Shown: positions 5,954 through 15,717, counted from the first letter of the stretch. The stretch: 40,255 nt of DNA from CAYIHX01 sp964363305 (GCA_964363305.1 CAYIHX010000035.1:1-40255), one strand, 5' to 3'. Notes: a model not told the origin generated them from the sequence alone. Made by a program: numbers and translations.

Positions 5954-8629
5954 TTATCCCACGGCAACCGTCACCATCGGTGCCTCGACGAGATACTTGC
6001 GACAAACGTCTTGCAACTGCTTGCCCGTCACCTTCTTGAGCTCCTCGGCAATCTCATCCTCGGTCCTTCTCGGCAGTCCATAGACGGCCTCGATGCTGAG
6101 GTGCGAAGCCACCGCTCCGTCACTCTGGAGATCCATTGCACGACGCCCAAGAAAAAACTCTTTCGCCCGTTTCACTTCCTGCTCGGTCGGGCCCTTTTTC
6201 GCGAAGTTCTCAAGGACCCGCTGAATACCCTGAATCGCTTCATCCTTTTTAGCCGGTGCCGATGCGATGTAGGTCCCGACGTAGCCGGCCTCCATCCCCT
6301 CAAAATTCATCGGAGAAACCGTGTAGGCCAGGCTCTTCTTCTCTCTTAATTCGATAAAAAGTCGCCCGCTCTGCCCCCCCAATAAAGTCTGCAACAGACG
6401 CATCGCATGGCGCTCAGGCGAATCGAGCCGCAATCCGACCCCACCTACCATGATGTGAACCTGCTCCCGACCGAGCGTTTTTTCCACCCAACGCGGGGCG
6501 TTGAGTGCGGGATTCACTCCTCGCTCCGCCTCCTTCCCAAGAACGGGATCTCCAACGACCTCCCGAAGCGTCTTTCCTAACTCGTTCGCAAATCGCTCCA
6601 CCTCGCCACGACGAATTCCGCCCGAAAGCGCGAGCACCATTCGCTCGGGACGAATCCACCGCTTTCGGTAAGCATTGAGCAATGCGGAGTCGATGCCCTC
6701 GATGCTCTCCAGCGAACCCGTCGTCAAACGCGAATACGGATGATCCCCGTAGAGCTGTTCGAGAAATAGCTTCGAGCACAGCTGCGAGGAATGGTCCTCA
6801 ATGCTTCGAATACTCTCAAATGCCACTCGCTTGGAATGCTCAACTTCCTCATCCGGAAATACCGCGTCCGCGATCGATTCGGAAAAAAGTTTTGATAGCA
6901 GCGACCAATCCCGAAGGAGTCCGGTCGCTTGAAATCCCAAAGTATTTCTCCCGCTGAACGCCTCCAAACCGGCAGCGCTCCCTTCAACGATCGCGGCGAT
7001 CTCGCGGGCATTCCTGTTCGATGTCCCCTTAGTGGCAGTCAATGCAAAGAGGTAACTCGCTCCCCAATCTTTTTCCGCCGAACGCACCGGCCAAAGCATT
7101 TCGCCCCGCAGACCACCGAGCGCACTGACATGCGCGCTAAAAACAGGAGAAACACGATTCTCGTGTACCAAAACCCTGAGGCCCTCCGAAGTAACAAACG
7201 ATTCGATGGAATCCTTGCTGCTCACCGGAGGAAGCTTTTTCCCAGTCTTCCCCTTCGCTGAAACACCGAGGTCCGTTCCAAGCAACTCAACCGCCCTGCC
7301 GAACCCCGTCCAACCCTCCAGCTTTTCCGATCGGTTATGCATCAAAACCGCGGACAGACGCTCACGTACCAGGTATTTTCGCGCTACATCCGCCACATCA
7401 TCTGCCGATACCGACTTTAGATGCTCAAGGTACTCGCGGTCGTGGTGGAGGTCCCCCATCACGAATCTTAAAAAACCAAGGCGGGAGGCCATGCCGTCCG
7501 CTGTCTGCCCCGCATACAGTCGCTCGCTCTCAGCGTTCGTAATCACGCGCGCCAACTCTTCGTGGGTCGGCAGATGGTCGACGACGCTTTTTAGCTCCGC
7601 TACCAACTCGCGCGTGACCTCCTCAATCTGTTCAATTTTTTCGAAATCGGCCTGCGCGTACAACATGCCTGGATCAGAGGGGACATACAAACCAGCCGAA
7701 ACTTCGGTCACCAAGCCCTTCTTATAAAACAAATGCTGATACAAACGAGAACTCTCCCCCATTCCGACTATCCCGGAAAATACGTCGAGAGCGGGTACAT
7801 CGTCGTGCCGGAGATCCGGCACCCGAAAGGACAGCGCCAAGCTGACGCCCTTCACATCGAAGGGCAACAGACAAGGCCTGGGTCCGCTCGGCCGCAGGGC
7901 GGGCTCCAGGCTCCGGGGGGCCCGTCCCGCCACTTTTCTCTGGGGAATGACTTTTTTTCCAAAGTACCTCTCCAGCCTCTGCAGAAGATCCCGTCGGACC
8001 TCCCGCCGCTCATCAAGCACAGGGCCGACCAGAATCAGCCCCATTCGAGAAGAAACATAATGCTTCCGGTAATAAGCGTCGAGATCAGTGACTCGCGCGT
8101 CTTTCAGCGTTTTTACATAACCGATGACTGGCCTTCCATACGGATGCTTCCGATAAGTCTGTGTGAACAACTCTTGAAACATCATACGACCCGGGGAATC
8201 CTCGTTTTTGCGAAGCTCCTCCAGAATCACCTCGCGCTCCCTCTCGAAATCCGCCTTCAGAAACCTCTGCGGCTTAGCCATCGGCCCGAATGCATCAATC
8301 ACTTTGAGCCAGTGCTGGGCAGCGCAGGTCACATGATAGACCGTCTGATCAAAAGACGTATAAGCGTTGATGTCGCCGCCGAGGCTCTCGATGGCCGTCG
8401 CAATCTGGCCGGTGGAGGTCTTGCCCGTCTCCTTCGCGGCCGCGTCCTTGAAAAGCATATGCTCCAAAAAATGGGAAAACCCCGCCTCAGGAGGAAGCTC
8501 ATCCGCGCTCCCGACTTGGTTCCACCAGTAGGTGGCGGCCACACCTCCCTCAAGTTCCTGCAGCACCACAGGAATTCCGTTCGAAAGCTGTAATTCAATG
8601 GGACGCAGCGGAGATTGGGGCATGGCCAC
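5954..8629 (-). CDS. M16 family zinc metallopeptidase, two-domain (insulinase/pitrilysin type)
   Basis: A zinc peptidase built from two M16 units in one 891-residue chain. The first unit holds the inverted zinc motif HFLEH (His53, Glu56, His57), with the third ligand most likely Glu133 in the EREVILEE helix, 76 residues on, as usual in the family. The second unit (from about residue 470) lacks HxxEH and is the inactive half; it keeps the SLAYTVSPM segment near residues 785-795 that closes over substrate in related enzymes. I see no signal peptide, so it is either cytoplasmic or exported by an unseen route. GTG at 8629 and ATG at 8623 are both possible starts. The gene is divergent from hemW. 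Confidence 0.93.
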   Translation of the reverse strand: MAMPQSPLRPIELQLSNGIPVVLQELEGGVAATYWWNQVGSADELPPEAGFSHFLEHMLFKDAAAKETGKTSTGQIATAIESLGGDINAYTSFDQTVYHVTCAAQHWLKVIDAFGPMAKPQRFLKADFEREREVILEELRKNEDSPGRMMFQELFTQTYRKHPYGRPVIGYVKTLKDARVTDLDAYYRKHYVSSRMGLILVGPVLDERREVRRDLLQRLERYFGKKVIPQRKVAGRAPRSLEPALRPSGPRPCLLPFDVKGVSLALSFRVPDLRHDDVPALDVFSGIVGMGESSRLYQHLFYKKGLVTEVSAGLYVPSDPGMLYAQADFEKIEQIEEVTRELVAELKSVVDHLPTHEELARVITNAESERLYAGQTADGMASRLGFLRFVMGDLHHDREYLEHLKSVSADDVADVARKYLVRERLSAVLMHNRSEKLEGWTGFGRAVELLGTDLGVSAKGKTGKKLPPVSSKDSIESFVTSEGLRVLVHENRVSPVFSAHVSALGGLRGEMLWPVRSAEKDWGASYLFALTATKGTSNRNAREIAAIVEGSAAGLEAFSGRNTLGFQATGLLRDWSLLSKLFSESIADAVFPDEEVEHSKRVAFESIRSIEDHSSQLCSKLFLEQLYGDHPYSRLTTGSLESIEGIDSALLNAYRKRWIRPERMVLALSGGIRRGEVERFANELGKTLREVVGDPVLGKEAERGVNPALNAPRWVEKTLGREQVHIMVGGVGLRLDSPERHAMRLLQTLLGGQSGRLFIELREKKSLAYTVSPMNFEGMEAGYVGTYIASAPAKKDEAIQGIQRVLENFAKKGPTEQEVKRAKEFFLGRRAMDLQSDGAVASHLSIEAVYGLPRRTEDEIAEELKKVTGKQLQDVCRKYLVEAPMVTVAVG

Positions 8630-8731
8630 AGGTTAGGCGTTTTTCGTCCGCGCTTGAAGACCAATCTTCTTCCAACTTCGCCCAGACCCCGATATGAGGC
8701 CCCTAACCCCCCTTAGAGGTTGTCCGAGTTT

Positions 8732-9841
8732 ATGTTTCGCTCTCTCTACGTCCATTTTCCGTTCTGTGAAGCAAAGTGTCACTATTGTGATTTCTACTCC
8801 ATCGGCCGCGAGAAAACCCGGGCTCAAGACCCACTCCTTTTCGAACGAGCACTCACCTGCGAGGGACAGTTCTGGGAAAACCATCTTCCAGCTACCTTTG
8901 ATACCCTGTTTCTAGGTGGAGGAACCCCAAGCATGACCCCTCCGGAGTCGATGCTCAAGGCGCTTGCCCCACTGAGGCTTGAGTCACGGATCTCGCCCAC
9001 TACGGAATGGACGATGGAGGCCAATCCCTCCTCGGTCGACCGCGCCAACCTAGAGGGGTATCGTCGCATCGGCGTCAACCGTGTCAGCATGGGAACTCAA
9101 TCCTTACGAGAAGACCTCCTCAAAAGTCTCGGACGAGTTCATTCTCGGCAACAAGCCTTGCGAGCCCTCGAAACCCTATTCGAAGCCGGGTTTGACAATG
9201 TTTCAGTCGATCTTCTCTGCGGCGTTCCCAATCAGAGCCTCACCGACCTCGATGAAGCAATCGACGCTCTCAGCGCATTCCCCATCACCCACCTGAGCTG
9301 CTACCTTCTCACGCTGCCGAAAAGTCACCGAATGTTCAAAGATTTGCCCGACGAAGAACAGCAACTCGAACACCTCCTCCACCTTCACGACCGCATGACC
9401 TCCCTCGGCTTCGAGCACTATGAGATCTCCAACTATGCTCGGCCAGGGCACCGAGCGAGGCACAACCTGAACTATTGGACCGGAGCTTCATACTTGGGCC
9501 TCGGGCCATCCGCCCACTCCTTTGACGCGGAAAAACGAATGCGCTGGAAGAATATCTCCAACCTACACCGATATGCTGAGCAACTCCTTACCGGAGGCAA
9601 GGCCGTGGAGTGGGAAGAGCACCTCACTGACCGACAGATCGGACTCGAGAGATGGATGCTGGCCCTCCGTCTGGATGACGGCATTCCTGAAGATTGGCTG
9701 GACACGGATACCCGGAGAAGAAGAGTCGAAGAACTGGTTCGAAAAGGACTGATGGAGGGGCACCCCACCCGACGAGGTCACTTGCGACTCAGCGCACGAG
9801 GCTTTGCTGTTTCGGATCAAGTAATTGCAATTTTAAGTTAG
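8732..9841 (+). CDS. hemW: Radical SAM heme chaperone HemW (coproporphyrinogen oxidase-like)
   Basis: Radical SAM protein that binds heme and helps insert it into respiratory enzymes; long misannotated as oxygen-independent coproporphyrinogen oxidase. MFRSLYVHFPFCEAKCHYCD opens the protein, giving the 4Fe-4S ligands Cys12, Cys16 and Cys19 (CxxxCxxC). LGGGTPS, then NRVSMGTQS, and HNLNYWTGASYLGLGPSAHS follow as in HemW. At 369 residues it has family length. I use the ATG at 8732 because the protein then starts like its relatives; a TTG at 8720 would add four residues. The AGAGG at 8715-8719 is 12 nt from the ATG, which is far. grpE begins 56 bp after the stop. Confidence 0.93.
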   Translation: MFRSLYVHFPFCEAKCHYCDFYSIGREKTRAQDPLLFERALTCEGQFWENHLPATFDTLFLGGGTPSMTPPESMLKALAPLRLESRISPTTEWTMEANPSSVDRANLEGYRRIGVNRVSMGTQSLREDLLKSLGRVHSRQQALRALETLFEAGFDNVSVDLLCGVPNQSLTDLDEAIDALSAFPITHLSCYLLTLPKSHRMFKDLPDEEQQLEHLLHLHDRMTSLGFEHYEISNYARPGHRARHNLNYWTGASYLGLGPSAHSFDAEKRMRWKNISNLHRYAEQLLTGGKAVEWEEHLTDRQIGLERWMLALRLDDGIPEDWLDTDTRRRRVEELVRKGLMEGHPTRRGHLRLSARGFAVSDQVIAILS

Positions 9842-9849
9842 TCACGGCA

Positions 9850-9879
9850 TTGACTCATGCCGGTTCGTACCCATTTTTA
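9850..9879 (+). promoter_or_regulatory. RpoH (sigma32)-like heat-shock promoter candidate before grpE
   Basis: TTGAC (9850-9854) is followed after 15 nt by CCCATTTTTA (9870-9879), which closely resembles the -10 box of sigma32 promoters (CCCCATnT); the -35 box is a fair match to CTTGAA. As a sigma70 promoter it scores worse because the T/A-rich -10 lies 20 bp or more from TTGACT. Its position directly before grpE-dnaK-dnaJ fits. A drawback is that the transcript would start only a few bases before the ribosome binding site. Confidence 0.4.
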
Positions 9880-9897
9880 ATATGGAGGAGTTTGCTC

Positions 9898-10410
9898 ATG
9901 TCATCTTCTGAAGTCGAGAGTACCGCCGATACAACAAGAGATCTGCCCGAAGAGGATGCTGAGGAAGTTACCCCCATGGCCGCGCTCGAGGCGCTCGTGA
10001 AAGAGAAAGAGAATAAATATCTTTACCTCTACGCCGAGTTTGAAAATTACAAGAAGCGGGTCATCAAAGAACGCTCTGACCTGCTCAAATTCGGCTGGGA
10101 GAACGCCGCCCGCGAGGTGCTGGGGGTTGTCGAGAATCTCGAACGAGCGCTCCAACACATCCCTGAAGATACGGATGAAAATTTCGTGGCCGGCTTGAAA
10201 ATGGTGCTTAGCCAATTGGAAAAAACCCTTGAAAAGCAAGGAATCAGACGGATCGAGTCCATCGGGCGACCGTTCGACCCCTTGGTTCACGAGGCGGTCG
10301 AGACCATCGCGTCCGATCAGCCCTCGGGGTCGATCATCAAGGAACATACGTCGGGCTATACGCTGCACGGTCGTCTCTTGCGACCTGCGCGGGTTGCAGT
10401 GGCAAAATAG
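9898..10410 (+). CDS. grpE: Nucleotide exchange factor GrpE
   Basis: Dimeric co-chaperone that releases ADP from DnaK. The acidic N-terminal tail (about residues 1-30) is followed by a long coiled coil containing KYLYLYAEFENYKKRVIKE, the GrpE signature, and a C-terminal beta domain with GRPFDPLVHEAV and GYTLHGRLLRPARVAVAK. The 170-residue length is normal. The ATG at 9898 is chosen over upstream starts because GGAGGAG lies 7 nt before it and the extension would overlap hemW. dnaK starts 65 bp downstream. No hrcA gene precedes it, and I see no CIRCE operator. Confidence 0.96.
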   Translation: MSSSEVESTADTTRDLPEEDAEEVTPMAALEALVKEKENKYLYLYAEFENYKKRVIKERSDLLKFGWENAAREVLGVVENLERALQHIPEDTDENFVAGLKMVLSQLEKTLEKQGIRRIESIGRPFDPLVHEAVETIASDQPSGSIIKEHTSGYTLHGRLLRPARVAVAK

Positions 10411-10475
10411 CCGCTCCAGTTGACGAAGCAGAATTCGAACCCAACTTATAGTTAGGTAATATTGACGGAGGAATT

Positions 10476-12410
10476 ATGGGAAAAATTATCGGGATTGACT
10501 TAGGGACGACGAACTCTTGTGTGGCGGTTTTGGAAGGCAGCGAGCCGAAGGTGATTCCCAATTCGGAGGGCGCAAATACAACGCCTTCGATTGTCAGCTT
10601 TAACGCCACGTCGAGTGAGAAGTTGGTCGGTCAGACTGCGAAACGCCAAGCGGTGACCAATCCCGAGAGGACCCTTTTCGAGGCCAAGCGTCTCATTGGG
10701 CGTAAGTTCTCTTCTCGCGAAGTCCAAGAGTTTCTGAAGGTGGCACCTTTCAAAATCGTGGAAGCGAAGAATGGAGATGCCTGGATCAAGGTCGGCGACC
10801 GTGAGTATGCGCCCCAGGAAATTTCGGCGATGGTGCTCCAAAAAATGAAACAGACGGCCGAGGATTATCTTGGCGAACCGGTGACCGAGGCTGTGATCAC
10901 CGTACCGGCCTATTTTAACGACGCCCAGCGCCAAGCAACCAAAGATGCGGGTCGGATCGCGGGTCTCGACGTCAAAAGAATCATCAACGAGCCTACCTCG
11001 GCGGCTTTGGCCTATGGCTTAGACAAGGGCAACAAGGAATCAACGGTGGCGGTATTCGACCTCGGCGGCGGCACCTTCGATGTCTCGATTCTTGAAATGG
11101 GCGATGGCGTATTCGAAGTGAAAGCCACAAACGGTGACACCTTTCTCGGAGGTGCCAATTTTGACCAACGCATCATCAACTGGATGGCCGATGAGTTCAA
11201 AAAGGAGTCCGGCGTCGATCTTCGCTCGGATAAGATGGCCCTCCAGCGCTTGAAGGAGGCTGCTGAGAAGGCGAAGCATGAGCTTTCATCCACGACCTCA
11301 ACGGATATTAATTTGCCATTCATCACAGCCGACGCCTCGGGCCCGAAGCATTTAAACATGACTCTTTCACGGTCGAAACTTGAATCGCTGGTCGGCGATC
11401 TGATCGATAAGCTGACAGGCCCATGCGAGACCTGCATCAAGGATTCGGGCCTCTCGAAGTCTCAGATCAACGAGGTCATTCTCGTGGGTGGCATGACTCG
11501 AATGCCTCGTGTTCAGGCCAAGGTGAAAGAAATCTTCGGGAAGGAGCCCCATAAGGGCGTGAATCCGGACGAGGTGGTCGCCATCGGCGCGGCGGTTCAA
11601 GGTGGCGTGCTCCGCGGCGACGTGAAGGATGTCCTCCTCCTGGATGTGACCCCGCTATCGCTGGGGATTGAAACCCTCGGCGGTGTGTTTACCAAGCTCA
11701 TTGAGAAGAACACGACGATCCCGACGCGGAAATCGCAGGTCTTTTCAACTGCAGCGGATCAGCAGGCCTCGGTTACGATTCACGCTCTGCAGGGTGAGCG
11801 CGAGTTCGCCGAGCATAATAAATCACTCGGAAGGTTCGATCTCGTTGGTCTCCCGCCAGCGCCTCGAGGCGTGCCGCAGATCGAGGTCTCTTTTGATATC
11901 GACGCCAATGGCATCGTCTCGGTTGCCGCGAAGGATCTCGGAACCGGGAAGGAGCAGTCGATCAAGATTACGGCGTCGGGCGGTTTGTCCGAGGAAGAGA
12001 TCAAGCGAATGCAGAAAGAAGCGGACGAGCACAAAGCTGAGGACGAGCAAAGAAAAGAAATGGTCAACGCTCGGAATACGCTCGATGGTTTGATCTACTC
12101 GATCGAAAAGCTCCTGAAAGAAAACGGGGACAAAGTTCAGGCAGATTCGAAAAAGCAGGTCGAGGAGGCCTTGCTCGAAGCGCGTAAGCATCTCGACAGC
12201 AAAGACCTTGCTGATCTCCAAAAGGCTACGGAGCAACTCACGCAAGTCTCGAATAAGATGGCTGAACAGATGTATAAGAATTCGGGTACGCAGACCGGGC
12301 CAGCGGGTGCCGAGGCACATGACTCGGCAGCCCCGGGCGGTGATTCTGCCAAGGCAACGGGTGGCGGCAAGGATGACGATGTCATCGATGCTGACTACAA
12401 GGAAGTTTAA
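10476..12410 (+). CDS. dnaK: Molecular chaperone DnaK (Hsp70)
   Basis: ATP-driven chaperone that binds exposed hydrophobic peptides. The ATPase domain begins with GKIIGIDLGTTNSCVAV and includes VPAYFNDAQRQATKDAG, then AVFDLGGGTFDVS and ILVGGMTRMPRVQ. The substrate-binding beta domain starts near DVTPLSLGIETLGG, and the helical lid carries LSEEEIKRMQKEA. The chain ends in a Gly/Asp-rich tail with DDDVIDADYKEV, the usual EEVD-like bacterial ending. At 644 residues it is full length. GGAGGAA precedes the ATG. The 65-bp gap after grpE shows only weak promoter-like boxes (TTCGAA, 17 bp, TAATAT). Confidence 0.99.
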   Translation: MGKIIGIDLGTTNSCVAVLEGSEPKVIPNSEGANTTPSIVSFNATSSEKLVGQTAKRQAVTNPERTLFEAKRLIGRKFSSREVQEFLKVAPFKIVEAKNGDAWIKVGDREYAPQEISAMVLQKMKQTAEDYLGEPVTEAVITVPAYFNDAQRQATKDAGRIAGLDVKRIINEPTSAALAYGLDKGNKESTVAVFDLGGGTFDVSILEMGDGVFEVKATNGDTFLGGANFDQRIINWMADEFKKESGVDLRSDKMALQRLKEAAEKAKHELSSTTSTDINLPFITADASGPKHLNMTLSRSKLESLVGDLIDKLTGPCETCIKDSGLSKSQINEVILVGGMTRMPRVQAKVKEIFGKEPHKGVNPDEVVAIGAAVQGGVLRGDVKDVLLLDVTPLSLGIETLGGVFTKLIEKNTTIPTRKSQVFSTAADQQASVTIHALQGEREFAEHNKSLGRFDLVGLPPAPRGVPQIEVSFDIDANGIVSVAAKDLGTGKEQSIKITASGGLSEEEIKRMQKEADEHKAEDEQRKEMVNARNTLDGLIYSIEKLLKENGDKVQADSKKQVEEALLEARKHLDSKDLADLQKATEQLTQVSNKMAEQMYKNSGTQTGPAGAEAHDSAAPGGDSAKATGGGKDDDVIDADYKEV

Positions 12411-12438
12411 GCCACCTTTCATTGCTGAGGCCTGATTC

Positions 12439-13584
12439 ATGGCTGCAAAACGCGATCCCTATGAAGTTCTAGGAGTGAGTCGGTCGTCTTCGCCTGATGA
12501 GATCAAAAAATCTTATCGGAAGAAGGCGATCGAGTGCCATCCTGACAGGAACCCTGGCGACAAAAAAGCTGAGGAGCTCTTCAAAGAACTCTCCGAGTCG
12601 TACGAAATCCTGGCTGATCCCCAGAAAAAGCAAATGTACGATCAGTTTGGCCACACCGGGGCACAGACAGGGGGCGCGGGCGGCTTCGAGTTCTCGCAGG
12701 GCTTTGGCGGCGGCGGCGCATCCATCAACGACATTTTCGGAGATATCTTCGGCGACATCTTTGGCGGTGGTGGAAACGGGGCACGCAGCGGGCGCCGACG
12801 TTCCGTCGGTCGCCCTGGTGCGGACCTGAAAACCACGGTCGACATCACATTTGAAGAGGCCGCCTTCGGTGCTGAGAAAATCATCACCGTACCAAAATCC
12901 GTTCACTGCGAAACCTGCTCTGGCAGCGGTGCCAAGGCCGGAACAAAGGCCGAGACTTGCGCGCATTGCAGCGGTCGGGGAGAAGTCAATTTTCAGCAAG
13001 GATTTTTTGCGATCACGCGCCCCTGCCCCCGCTGCAACGGCGCAGGGCAAACCATTCCGAACCCTTGCACCACCTGCAACGGCACGGGTCAGACCAAGAA
13101 ACGTACCCAAATTTCCATCAAAGTGCCGGCCGGTGTCGATACGGGTCAGCGTCTCAAACTGACTGATGAGGGCGAAGCGGGAGAGCGTGGGGGACCTTCG
13201 GGCGATCTCTATGTCGTGATTAATATTCTTCCTCACGAATTTTTCACCCGAGACGAATTTGATGTGATCTGCGAGGTTCCAATTACTTTCACTCAAGCCG
13301 CGCTCGGTACAGAGCTTGAGGTCCCGACCTTGGAGGGAAAAGTAAAAATGAAGATCCCCTCAGGCACTCAATCCCACAAGATCTTCAGACTGAAACATAA
13401 GGGGCTCGCTCGACTCGGTGGGTACGGTCGCGGTGATCAGCTCATCCGGGTCATGGTTGAGGTTCCTTCTAAACTCAATTCCGAACAAAGGGATCTCCTC
13501 AAACGCTTCGCGGCCGTGGAATCGGAAGGTAGCCACCCCCTCCACCATCATTTCTTTGAAAAAGTGAGAAACCTGTTCGGCTAA
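12439..13584 (+). CDS. dnaJ: Chaperone protein DnaJ (Hsp40)
   Basis: Class A J-protein that stimulates DnaK ATPase and delivers substrates. The J domain (1-70) contains HPD at residues 34-36. A Gly/Phe-rich region spans about 74-120. Four zinc-binding repeats follow: CETCSGSG (157-164), CAHCSGRG (174-181), CPRCNGAG (196-203) and CTTCNGTG (210-217). The two C-terminal beta domains run to the end. All elements are intact at 381 residues. It starts 28 bp after dnaK, so the three chaperone genes form one operon. Confidence 0.98.
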   Translation: MAAKRDPYEVLGVSRSSSPDEIKKSYRKKAIECHPDRNPGDKKAEELFKELSESYEILADPQKKQMYDQFGHTGAQTGGAGGFEFSQGFGGGGASINDIFGDIFGDIFGGGGNGARSGRRRSVGRPGADLKTTVDITFEEAAFGAEKIITVPKSVHCETCSGSGAKAGTKAETCAHCSGRGEVNFQQGFFAITRPCPRCNGAGQTIPNPCTTCNGTGQTKKRTQISIKVPAGVDTGQRLKLTDEGEAGERGGPSGDLYVVINILPHEFFTRDEFDVICEVPITFTQAALGTELEVPTLEGKVKMKIPSGTQSHKIFRLKHKGLARLGGYGRGDQLIRVMVEVPSKLNSEQRDLLKRFAAVESEGSHPLHHHFFEKVRNLFG

Positions 13585-13638
13585 GCCCTCTTTCCCGCGC
13601 GGAATTAATCCGATAGTCTCAACGGATCTGGAGAATCG

Positions 13639-15618
13639 ATGAGACTTTTTCTTCGCCTCACACTATGCCTTTCCATTGCCCAAGCGCTCAGCGCCTGCTC
13701 GACCTCCCCGACCCGGGATTCGAGCCGTCGAGGCGTTTTCCCAGGTGACCGCTCGCATCTGCTCAAGGGCAGGGAGGCGGCGGACTACAAAGAGATTCAA
13801 ACCCTCTTTAATCGAGGCTCATACGAAGCCCTCCTCCCGAAGGTGACGGCATACACCCGTAAGTACCCCCAGGGGGCGCAGATCTCACACGTCGCCAATT
13901 TTCATGGACTGGCCTATTTGCTTACGCGCCGGCCAGTCGAAGCCATTCAGTACTTCAAGCGCTCGATCGAACGCGCACCTCACCCCGTCTTCAAGGAATA
14001 CGTTCTCTACAACCTAGCGGCGGCACAGTTTGAAGCCGGACTCAACGATGACTGCGCGCTGACGCTCAGTCAGATTCATCAGGAAAATTTCGACCGTGAT
14101 ACCCGAGTGAAGTTCCACACCTTACAGGGGCGGATTTTTTTGAAGCAAGGCCGAAATCTTGAGGCCGCACGCGAAACCCTGTCAGCAGCACGACTAGTCG
14201 ACCCTGCAATTGCCCGAACTGCATACGGAACCCAACTGGACCAGGCGCTGCAAGGTGTGAGCGACCTTCCTCGACTTGAAAGCCTCTATCACGACTACGA
14301 AGACACTCCGATCGCGGATGGCGTGCTCTATCGACTCGGAGCGCTCGAAATCGGCCAAGGGAAAATGGGAGCGGGAGAAAGTCGCCTTCGCCGCCTCATG
14401 GAAAACTATCCAGACAGCCCCCGATTTAGGGACTCGAAGCAACTCCTTCAGGCGAGCCAAAGTCAGAATGAAATCGATCCCCTCGCAGTTGGCGTCCTTC
14501 TTCCCCTCAAGGGCAGATATGCCAAATTTGGCCAACAAGCCCTCCAAGCTATTCAATTGGCATTCAAAATATTTAACCCGGAAGAACCGGAATCAAAAGT
14601 TACGCTGATCATCCAGGACTCCGGCGAGGACACCGAATCAGCAGTCCAGGGTCTGAACAACCTCTTCTTCAAACACCACGTAGTGGGAATCATCGGCCCC
14701 CTCCTTTCTAAAGGGGTTGAACAGGTCACCCAAAAGGCGCAAGAACTCGGGATTCCGCTCCTCACCCTCACGCAGCAAACCGGCACCAAAGGCGAATACA
14801 TCTTCTCCGGTGGAATCACCCCCCAAGTACAGGCCGAGGAAATTGCCCGCCATGCAATCGAGAAGTTGGGCCTCCACAAATTCGCAATTATCTATCCGAA
14901 AGATCGTTTCGGAGAAGAGTATAGCCAGGCCTATTGGGACGCTTTAGCCTCCCTGGGTGGCCAAGTCGTCGGGATTGAATCCTATCGCCCTGGCGAGACC
15001 GATTTCAGGCAGGTGATCGATCGCCTGGTGGGAACTTACTACCCCGAGGCACGCCAGCGGGAACTCGACGCCATGGCGCAGGACCGAGAAACCAACAGCA
15101 TCACCAAGAGAAGCCGGAAAACTGAGCAATTTTTTGCCCTGAAACCTATCATCGATTTCGAGGCAGTTTTTATTCCTGACCAACCCAAGGTCGTGGGACA
15201 GATTCTGCCAACCTTCGCCTATCGAGACGTCGATCGAATGCAGTATCTCGGAATATCCACCTGGCACTCCCCCGAGCTTCTCTCCAGGGCGCAAGGACAT
15301 GCGGAAGGCGCGCGCTTCGCCGATGCATTCAACGCAAAATCTGAAACACCGGCAGTCCAGAATTTCGTGGCGCGCTTTCGGAACACCTTTGATCACGAGC
15401 CTGGTCAAATTGAAGCGAATGCTTTCGATATCGGCAGCCTGCTCGCCCAAGTGCTCGACTCCACGACGCCAGTGTCTCGCCCTGACCTCAGAGATGCGCT
15501 CGCCGCAGTAACAAATTTCCACGGCATCACCGGCGCGATATCCTTCAAAAATGGCTCCTTCGTCAGAAACCTGACGATCCTTGCGGTCAAAGGAAGCCAT
15601 TTCGTCCCCGCGAAGTGA
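13639..15618 (+). CDS. LpoA-like lipoprotein with TPR and type I periplasmic-binding domains
   Basis: Lipoprotein of 659 residues. The signal ends in a lipobox, LSAC, with Cys20 as lipidation site. A helical, TPR-like region spans about 50-275 (for example RRPVEAIQYFKRSIERAPHP and LYRLGALEIGQGKMGAGESRL). From about 283 the chain reads as a type I periplasmic-binding fold, starting VGVLLPLKGRYAKFGQQAL and including HVVGIIGPLLSKGVEQVTQ and IIYPKDRFGEEYSQAYWD. This two-part build is that of LpoA, the outer-membrane activator of penicillin-binding protein PBP1A. A role in peptidoglycan synthesis is therefore likely but not shown. It follows dnaJ by 54 bp and precedes fliD by 134 bp. Confidence 0.85.
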   Translation: MRLFLRLTLCLSIAQALSACSTSPTRDSSRRGVFPGDRSHLLKGREAADYKEIQTLFNRGSYEALLPKVTAYTRKYPQGAQISHVANFHGLAYLLTRRPVEAIQYFKRSIERAPHPVFKEYVLYNLAAAQFEAGLNDDCALTLSQIHQENFDRDTRVKFHTLQGRIFLKQGRNLEAARETLSAARLVDPAIARTAYGTQLDQALQGVSDLPRLESLYHDYEDTPIADGVLYRLGALEIGQGKMGAGESRLRRLMENYPDSPRFRDSKQLLQASQSQNEIDPLAVGVLLPLKGRYAKFGQQALQAIQLAFKIFNPEEPESKVTLIIQDSGEDTESAVQGLNNLFFKHHVVGIIGPLLSKGVEQVTQKAQELGIPLLTLTQQTGTKGEYIFSGGITPQVQAEEIARHAIEKLGLHKFAIIYPKDRFGEEYSQAYWDALASLGGQVVGIESYRPGETDFRQVIDRLVGTYYPEARQRELDAMAQDRETNSITKRSRKTEQFFALKPIIDFEAVFIPDQPKVVGQILPTFAYRDVDRMQYLGISTWHSPELLSRAQGHAEGARFADAFNAKSETPAVQNFVARFRNTFDHEPGQIEANAFDIGSLLAQVLDSTTPVSRPDLRDALAAVTNFHGITGAISFKNGSFVRNLTILAVKGSHFVPAK

Positions 15619-15637
15619 CCCGGCTGTTTCTGCCGAC

Positions 15638-15666
15638 TTGGAAACCGCGAAACCGTCCCGCATACT
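15638..15666 (+). promoter_or_regulatory. Sigma70-like promoter candidate for the fliD operon
   Basis: TTGGAA (15638-15643) and CATACT (15661-15666) are exactly 17 bp apart, each matching 4 of 6 consensus positions. It would give a leader of about 80 nt that includes the inverted repeat at 15718-15737. Confidence 0.3.
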
Positions 15667-15717
15667 CTAAGATAAGTCGAGGGCCCCGGATGGGCCGATC
15701 GGTGAAATAGCTTTCTT

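Noticed and set aside
7733..8593. 286-codon open frame opposite the M16 peptidase gene
   Set aside because: It lies wholly inside a well-supported gene on the other strand, has no conserved motif, and reflects codon bias of that gene.
10411..10475. Separate dnaK promoter in the grpE-dnaK gap
   Set aside because: TTGACG has no -10 box at a usable distance, and the alternative boxes match poorly.
9842..10475. CIRCE operator for HrcA control of the chaperone genes
   Set aside because: No TTAGCACTC-N9-GAGTGCTAA or close variant is present in either gap.
15673..15701. FliA (sigma28)-like promoter before fliD, with a GCCGATCG box
   Set aside because: The TAAG-like -35 box is two bases too far from the -10 box, and the -10 box departs from GCCGATAA.
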